Assembly (NCBI GenBank): GCA_028678555.1
Contig: JAJRDF010000057.1
Span: 1-8,437 of the forward strand
DNA: 8,437 nt
Source of the DNA: Methanomicrobiales archaeon
GTDB lineage: Archaea > Halobacteriota > Methanomicrobia > Methanomicrobiales > JACTUA01
Reading direction: 5' to 3'
The notes under the pieces were generated by a model. The model did no database searches. It saw only the letters and a list, made by a program, of their open reading frames with translations, and was not told where the DNA came from. This document shows, piece after piece, positions 5,894-8,437 of the stretch. Position 1 is the first letter of the stretch, and every line of letters begins with the position of its first letter. Made by a program: the position numbers and the translations under genes.

Positions 5894-6256
5894 ATGCACT
5901 GGAGTGACGAACAGCGTGCCCTTGTGGCACAGTATCCCGCGCTCACTGACATCCCCCCGGAGAAACGGCGCTACAAATGCCACACCTGTCACCTGATCGT
6001 GGATACCATGCCCTGCCCCCAGTGCGGGGAGACCCGTCTCCAGATCCTCTGCCCCCTGGATCACTGCCACTGCTCCCACGAAGTGATCACCTCCATCGAG
6101 TACTGCCCCCTCTGCCACGAACCGGTCTGCCCCGACTGCGGTTCCCACGACGTGGTGCAGATCTCCCGGGTCACCGGCTACCTGCAGGACGTCTCCGGCT
6201 GGAACGCCGGTAAGCAGCAGGAACTGAAGGACCGGGTCCGGTACACGGTGGTCTGA
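5894..6256 (+). CDS. Small Cys-rich protein like the C-terminal tail of anaerobic RNR (NrdD)
   Basis: The 120-residue protein has eleven cysteines: an N-terminal zinc ribbon (C29, C32, C41, C44), C53/C58/C60, then C71, C74, C79, C82. The last four are followed by SRVTGYLQDVSGWNAGKQQE (91-110). That arrangement matches the extreme C-terminus of class III ribonucleotide reductases, where a four-Cys zinc site precedes the glycyl-radical segment RVxGYL and then NAGKQxE; G95 corresponds to the radical glycine. The large catalytic barrel (about 500-600 residues) is absent. Small homologs are often labelled anaerobic ribonucleoside-triphosphate reductase, which this cannot be alone. It may be a spare or split NrdD tail, or a zinc-ribbon protein that only shares the fold. 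The ATG at 5894 fits the TATA distance; a GTG (5885) and TTG (5888) after a GGGGGT are alternatives. Confidence 0.8.
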   Translation: MHWSDEQRALVAQYPALTDIPPEKRRYKCHTCHLIVDTMPCPQCGETRLQILCPLDHCHCSHEVITSIEYCPLCHEPVCPDCGSHDVVQISRVTGYLQDVSGWNAGKQQELKDRVRYTVV

Positions 6257-6285
6257 TCAAGAGGAACTCGTGGTAGGAAGGCCAG

Positions 6286-6315
6286 AAAAAAAGCGGGAGC
6301 GGTGAGAAATCACCG
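6286..6315 (-). terminator. Hairpin plus T7 terminator of the secreted-protein gene
   Basis: On the minus strand a 6-bp stem-loop (6315-6300, loop TTTC) starts about 10 bases after the gene stop. After 7 more bases comes a T7 run (6292-6286). The gap is convergent (gene ends at 6256 and 6325). Read on the plus strand the same hairpin has a GAAA tetraloop but no T-run, so the signal is mainly for the minus-strand gene. Confidence 0.55.
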
Positions 6316-6324
6316 GGGAACTCT

Positions 6325-7566
6325 TCACTTCCTGCCATTGGAATTTTCCTTCTCAGGCCTGTTGCCGTTTCCCTGACCGTTCCCGTTCCCCTGGTTTCCC
6401 TTTTCCTGGGAACCGGTCACGGTGCTGTCATCGGACGTCCCGGCCTTTTTCCCGTTCCCCTGGGAACCGGTCACGGAATCATCATCAGCGGTCCCGGATT
6501 TTTTCCCGTTTCCCTGAGAGCCCGGTGTCTCTGCCACACTGCAGTCCCCGGTACACGTCCCGTCCCCTGCCCCCTTCTTCAGCTGGCCGCGGTTCAGGGC
6601 CGGCTTCTGGCCGGGAGTCGGCGTGGCGGTTGAGGTGGTGGCGTCCTCATCTGTCGCGTCCTCTGTCTCATCATCGACAGGGAGGACCGTGTCCAGGAAA
6701 CCGGCAAGGAAGGCATCCAGTCCCTTCTTCTTCTCACCGGTCACCCGGACGATATCGCTCCCGGTGAACTTCACGGTCTCCTCACCGGAGAGGATCGTCC
6801 CCTCGCAGGTGATGGTCAGGGTCCCCTCCCCATCGGTGGCCTCCTCATCGGTGGCGGCGTCCTCACCGGGTTCCGTGTCCGGTTCCACGACCTTCAGGTC
6901 CTGCCGCCGGAACTTGGCCATGAGCGTGCCGCCGTCCTTCTGGTTCACGTGGATCTTCTTCGGCGTAGCCCCGTTGCACAGGAGGGATTCCTTTTCCAGC
7001 TCAATCTCTCCCAGCGGGTAGTCCTCGCCGAACCTGATGAACACCGTGAAGACTCCCCGGCTCCCCAGGTTCAGGGTCTCGGGCTTCACCTCGATCTCCG
7101 CCGTGATGGACGGGCTGACCCCGGTTGAAACGGACGCTTCGTTGTTTTCCCCGTTGGGATCCTCCTGATCCGCTGCGGTGATGGCAGCACCGTTTGTCTT
7201 CTCCCCATCCGAAGCGAGCGTGGTCGTCAGGGTGAGGGTGACAGAGGATCCGCTGGCCAGCACTGGTACCGACCAGACAGGGTCTGTGTAGGTAGTTCCA
7301 TCGCTGGCATCAGGGTCACCCAGGGTATACTCCCCCAGGCCTGACAGGTCTTCGGTCACCGCGACATTGGTGGCATCTTCGGGGCCAAGATTCGCGAGGG
7401 TGAGGATCCAGACAACCGGGTCCCCGGCAAAGATCGGCCCATCTGCCTGGAGTGTCTTTTCAAGTGCGAGATCTGCGGTTCCCTGTGCCTGGACGGCCGG
7501 GACTGCCCCGAGCCCCAGCACCATAGCGAGGAGGAGGAGCGCCCCCATGCGTGTGATCTGTATCAT
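6325..7566 (-). CDS. Secreted DUF11-domain protein with repetitive C-terminal tail
   Basis: A 413-residue predicted exported protein of unknown function. Residues 1-28 form a Sec signal peptide (basic start, hydrophobic LLLLAMVLGLG, cleavage near VQAQ/G). Residues about 31-148 match a DUF11 beta-sandwich (ADLALEKTLQADGP, LTLANLGPEDATNVAVTEDL, ending in NGENNEASVST). Residues about 152-277 resemble a second extracellular beta domain (EIEVKPETLNLGSRGVFTVF, ending in GSDIVRV), interrupted by an acidic insert at 229-247 and containing C197 and C254. A Thr/Asp/Glu-rich linker (298-318) leads to CTGDC (338-342) and an 18-residue repeat, GSQGNGKKxGTxDDDSVT, at 349-366 and 367-384, then a Gly/Asn/Lys-rich end. 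There is no C-terminal membrane helix or sorting motif, so it may be released or held by charge. The ATG at 7566 has GGAGAG at 7579-7574. Confidence 0.88.
   Translation of the reverse strand: MIQITRMGALLLLAMVLGLGAVPAVQAQGTADLALEKTLQADGPIFAGDPVVWILTLANLGPEDATNVAVTEDLSGLGEYTLGDPDASDGTTYTDPVWSVPVLASGSSVTLTLTTTLASDGEKTNGAAITAADQEDPNGENNEASVSTGVSPSITAEIEVKPETLNLGSRGVFTVFIRFGEDYPLGEIELEKESLLCNGATPKKIHVNQKDGGTLMAKFRRQDLKVVEPDTEPGEDAATDEEATDGEGTLTITCEGTILSGEETVKFTGSDIVRVTGEKKKGLDAFLAGFLDTVLPVDDETEDATDEDATTSTATPTPGQKPALNRGQLKKGAGDGTCTGDCSVAETPGSQGNGKKSGTADDDSVTGSQGNGKKAGTSDDSTVTGSQEKGNQGNGNGQGNGNRPEKENSNGRK
6415..6522 (-). repeat. 54-bp tandem repeat in the secreted-protein gene
   Basis: Two full in-frame units (6522-6469 and 6468-6415) each encode GSQGNGKK-G-DD-VT. 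A third, degenerate unit starts at 6414 with GSQ and grades into an Asn/Gly-rich stretch. The GGGAACCGGTCACGG string recurs exactly 54 bases apart on the plus strand (6408 and 6462). Confidence 0.8.
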
Positions 7567-7598
7567 CCCAGTTCTCTCCGTGGTGAATCCCGTTTCCG

Positions 7599-7606
7599 AA
7601 TATATT
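7599..7606 (-). promoter_or_regulatory. TATA box of the secreted-protein gene
   Basis: AATATATT is palindromic and lies about 36 bases upstream of the ATG at 7566, giving a predicted leader of roughly 10 nt that just includes the GGAGAG. Confidence 0.5.
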
Positions 7607-7752
7607 GGCAGGATTCCCTGATCACGGCTCTTCCCGGGCGGGGATTAAGGCTGGTGAAAGTCTGGCACGTTCCACCCGGTTCAGGATCCTGCATCAGGCC
7701 AAAACACCGTGCAGGAAAGTTCGAAAAGGAAAGATAAGCCCTTATGAAGGTT

Positions 7753-7800
7753 TTTTCCCGGCCAGGGAATTCCGGGGCAGGATAAGGATTTTCCCGGCAG
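7753..7800 (+). repeat. Direct repeat TTTTCCCGGC(C)AG
   Basis: TTTTCCCGGCCAG at 7753-7765 and TTTTCCCGGCAG at 7789-7800 start 36 bp apart. A shorter copy, TTTTTCCCG, lies at 7882-7890. The spacing and position upstream of cbiZ could suit a regulator, but the sequence is simple and may be chance. Confidence 0.3.
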
Positions 7801-7903
7801 CTGGCAATCCCGATACCCCCTCCCGCGCAGGGCCGGGCGGATGCCACGCGGTCCCCACCCCCGCGGCCGGGCGGAACTTTCTTTTTCCCGTGGACAGAGA
7901 TCT

Positions 7904-7909
7904 GGAGGG
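7904..7909 (+). promoter_or_regulatory. Strong Shine-Dalgarno before a short leader ORF
   Basis: GGAGGG lies 5 nt before the ATG at 7915. It is a better ribosome binding site than anything directly before cbiZ, where only AAAGG (8008-8012) is found 3 nt from the ATG. Confidence 0.5.
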
Positions 7910-7914
7910 ATCCA

Positions 7915-8019
7915 ATGGGGATGAATCCGGAGACATTTCCGGGGTGTGGGCCGCTCAGGGCACAGCCCGTTGCCACGAACCGGGGAGGAGAGGGACCCGT
8001 TTCCCTGAAAGGCGTATGA
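7915..8019 (+). CDS. Possible 34-codon leader ORF coupled to cbiZ
   Basis: A short ORF begins MGMNPETFPGCGPLRAQP and ends GEGPVSLKGV. Its TGA overlaps the cbiZ ATG as ATGA (8016-8019), the classic arrangement for translational coupling. It has a strong Shine-Dalgarno with ideal spacing. I do not recognise the peptide and see no domain, signal or membrane segment. It may be a translated leader that delivers ribosomes to cbiZ, a true small protein, or a chance ORF in GC-rich DNA. It is not in frame with cbiZ, so it is not an N-terminal extension without a frameshift. Confidence 0.35.
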   Translation: MGMNPETFPGCGPLRAQPVATNRGGEGPVSLKGV

Positions 8020-8437
8020 GGTATTTTCTCAGGGGAGGCACCCTCTTCCTCCGGGGTGATTTCCGGGCCGCCAGCACCGGTGTGAACGGCGGCCTCCGGA
8101 AGGTGGCCACGATCTTCAATCATGCGATTCCAGAGGACTTTCCCCACGATGACCCGGCCCCGGCCATGGACGCCCTCACCGCACGGCAGGGGTTCTTTGG
8201 CGGGTACTTCGGGCTCCTCACCGCGGTTCCCATGCGCCACCTCTGCATCCTGCAGTACGATTTCATCACCGTCTTTGTGACGGCAGGGATCCGGGAGGGT
8301 GAGACGGAACCTCCCGGCACCGTGAACATCATCGCCTGCTCTTCCGAGGGCCTTTCGGAGGGGGCCCTCCTGGAGGTGATCCTCACGGTCACCACCGCCA
8401 AGGCCGCGGCGCTGCAGGCCATGGGATATCCTGTCCC
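8016..8437 (+). CDS. cbiZ: Adenosylcobinamide amidohydrolase CbiZ, N-terminal part cut by the right edge
   Basis: One hundred and forty codons are visible without a stop. The sequence begins MRYFLRGGTLFLRGDFRAAS and includes STGVNGGLRKVATIFNH, YFGLLTAVPMRHLCILQYDF (residues about 70-89), FVTAGI, TVNIIA, and TAKAAALQAMG. This pattern is that of the archaeal CbiZ (DUF105) family, which removes the aminopropanol side chain of adenosylcobinamide to give adenosylcobyric acid, allowing salvage of incomplete corrinoids into the B12 pathway. Methanogens need corrinoids for methyl transfer. The ATG at 8016 matches the usual family start; only a weak AAAGG precedes it, and it overlaps the stop of a short upstream ORF. 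The C-terminal part lies outside the window, so completeness cannot be judged. Confidence 0.85.
   Translation, partial: MRYFLRGGTLFLRGDFRAASTGVNGGLRKVATIFNHAIPEDFPHDDPAPAMDALTARQGFFGGYFGLLTAVPMRHLCILQYDFITVFVTAGIREGETEPPGTVNIIACSSEGLSEGALLEVILTVTTAKAAALQAMGYPV

Larger units (their letters stand above)
7607..7914. other. Long intergenic region with no recognised gene
   Basis: No convincing protein gene, tRNA or CRISPR array is visible here. It holds a perfect palindrome CAGGATCCTG (7682-7691), an inverted repeat CCTGCA/TGCAGG with a 16-nt loop (7688-7693/7710-7715), the palindrome ATAAGCCCTTAT (7734-7745), and repeated TTTTCCCG strings (7753-7760, 7789-7796, 7883-7890). Codon-like structure is absent and the stretch is unusually long for this compact window. 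It probably carries the promoter and control region for the genes to the right; no strong plus-strand TATA box is evident, with AAGATAAGCC near 7731 the best weak candidate. Confidence 0.6.

Noticed and set aside
6415..6522. Repeats in the secreted-protein gene considered as a CRISPR array
   Set aside because: The units are contiguous 54-bp in-frame coding repeats without unique spacers.
7650..7700. Resemblance to a cobalamin riboswitch core (GGTGAAAGTC, then CAGGATCCTGC) upstream of cbiZ
   Set aside because: The segments flanking GGTGAAAGTC (GGCT before, TGGC after) are not complementary, no CCCGC-ACTG core follows, and the element would end more than 300 nt before cbiZ. The tempting location is not enough.
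7563..8240. 225-codon open frame on the minus strand across the spacer and cbiZ
   Set aside because: It overlaps the cbiZ coding region antisense and the control region of the secreted-protein gene, and its Gly/Pro/Arg-rich translation resembles noise.
1..8437. tRNA, rRNA, insertion sequence, integrase or prophage genes
   Set aside because: No tRNA cloverleaf, transposase or integrase motif or terminal inverted repeats of an element were seen; gene content looks like ordinary chromosome.

Overview
The window looks like part of the chromosome of a GC-rich methanogenic euryarchaeon, most likely in or near the Methanomicrobiales. The order-level assignment is inferred from gene content, not computed. 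The evidence is a group II chaperonin (thermosome), the archaea-only enzyme TiaS, an archaeal deoxyhypusine synthase, a compact archaeal-type OMP decarboxylase, an archaeal HTH regulator of the MTH_967 type, a CbiZ-like cobinamide amidohydrolase, and TATA-box promoters, several placed so close to the ATG that leaderless mRNAs are expected.

Layout. Positions 1-101 (minus) hold the start of a small Cys-pair protein that runs off the left edge. It has its own TATA box and two palindromes upstream. Positions 285-1943 (minus) encode the thermosome subunit, with a clear TATA box and Shine-Dalgarno. Positions 1998-2909 (minus) encode the HTH regulator, which is divergent from tiaS across only 47 bp. 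From 2957 a plus-strand cluster runs tiaS, dys, pyrF, with dys and pyrF overlapping by 8 bp. A box C/D guide RNA gene is embedded in the 3' end of pyrF and the following spacer. Next comes a 120-residue cysteine-rich protein (5894-6256) that resembles the zinc and glycyl-radical tail of anaerobic ribonucleotide reductase. A convergent secreted DUF11 protein with a repetitive C-terminal tail follows (6325-7566, minus). After a roughly 350-450 bp spacer there is a possible 34-codon leader ORF and the start of cbiZ, which runs off the right edge.

The most interesting feature is the box C/D sRNA at 5773-5841. It has two perfect C/C' boxes, two perfect D/D' boxes, a 4-nt D'-C' spacer and a perfect 9-bp terminal stem, and its C box contains the pyrF stop codon. 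Its second guide is complementary to 5'-GGGACUCAUA-3', which reads like the 5' anticodon arm and loop of a tRNA with anticodon CAU. TiaS, encoded first in the same cluster, modifies C34 of the CAU-anticodon tRNA-Ile2. The cluster may therefore join a protein enzyme and a guide RNA that both act on CAU-anticodon tRNAs. The RNA gene is well supported by the sequence; its target is an inference.

The cluster otherwise groups translation-related modification (agmatidine on tRNA-Ile2 by TiaS, hypusine precursor on aIF5A by Dys) with pyrimidine synthesis (PyrF). The chaperonin and its HTH neighbour form a separate minus-strand block.
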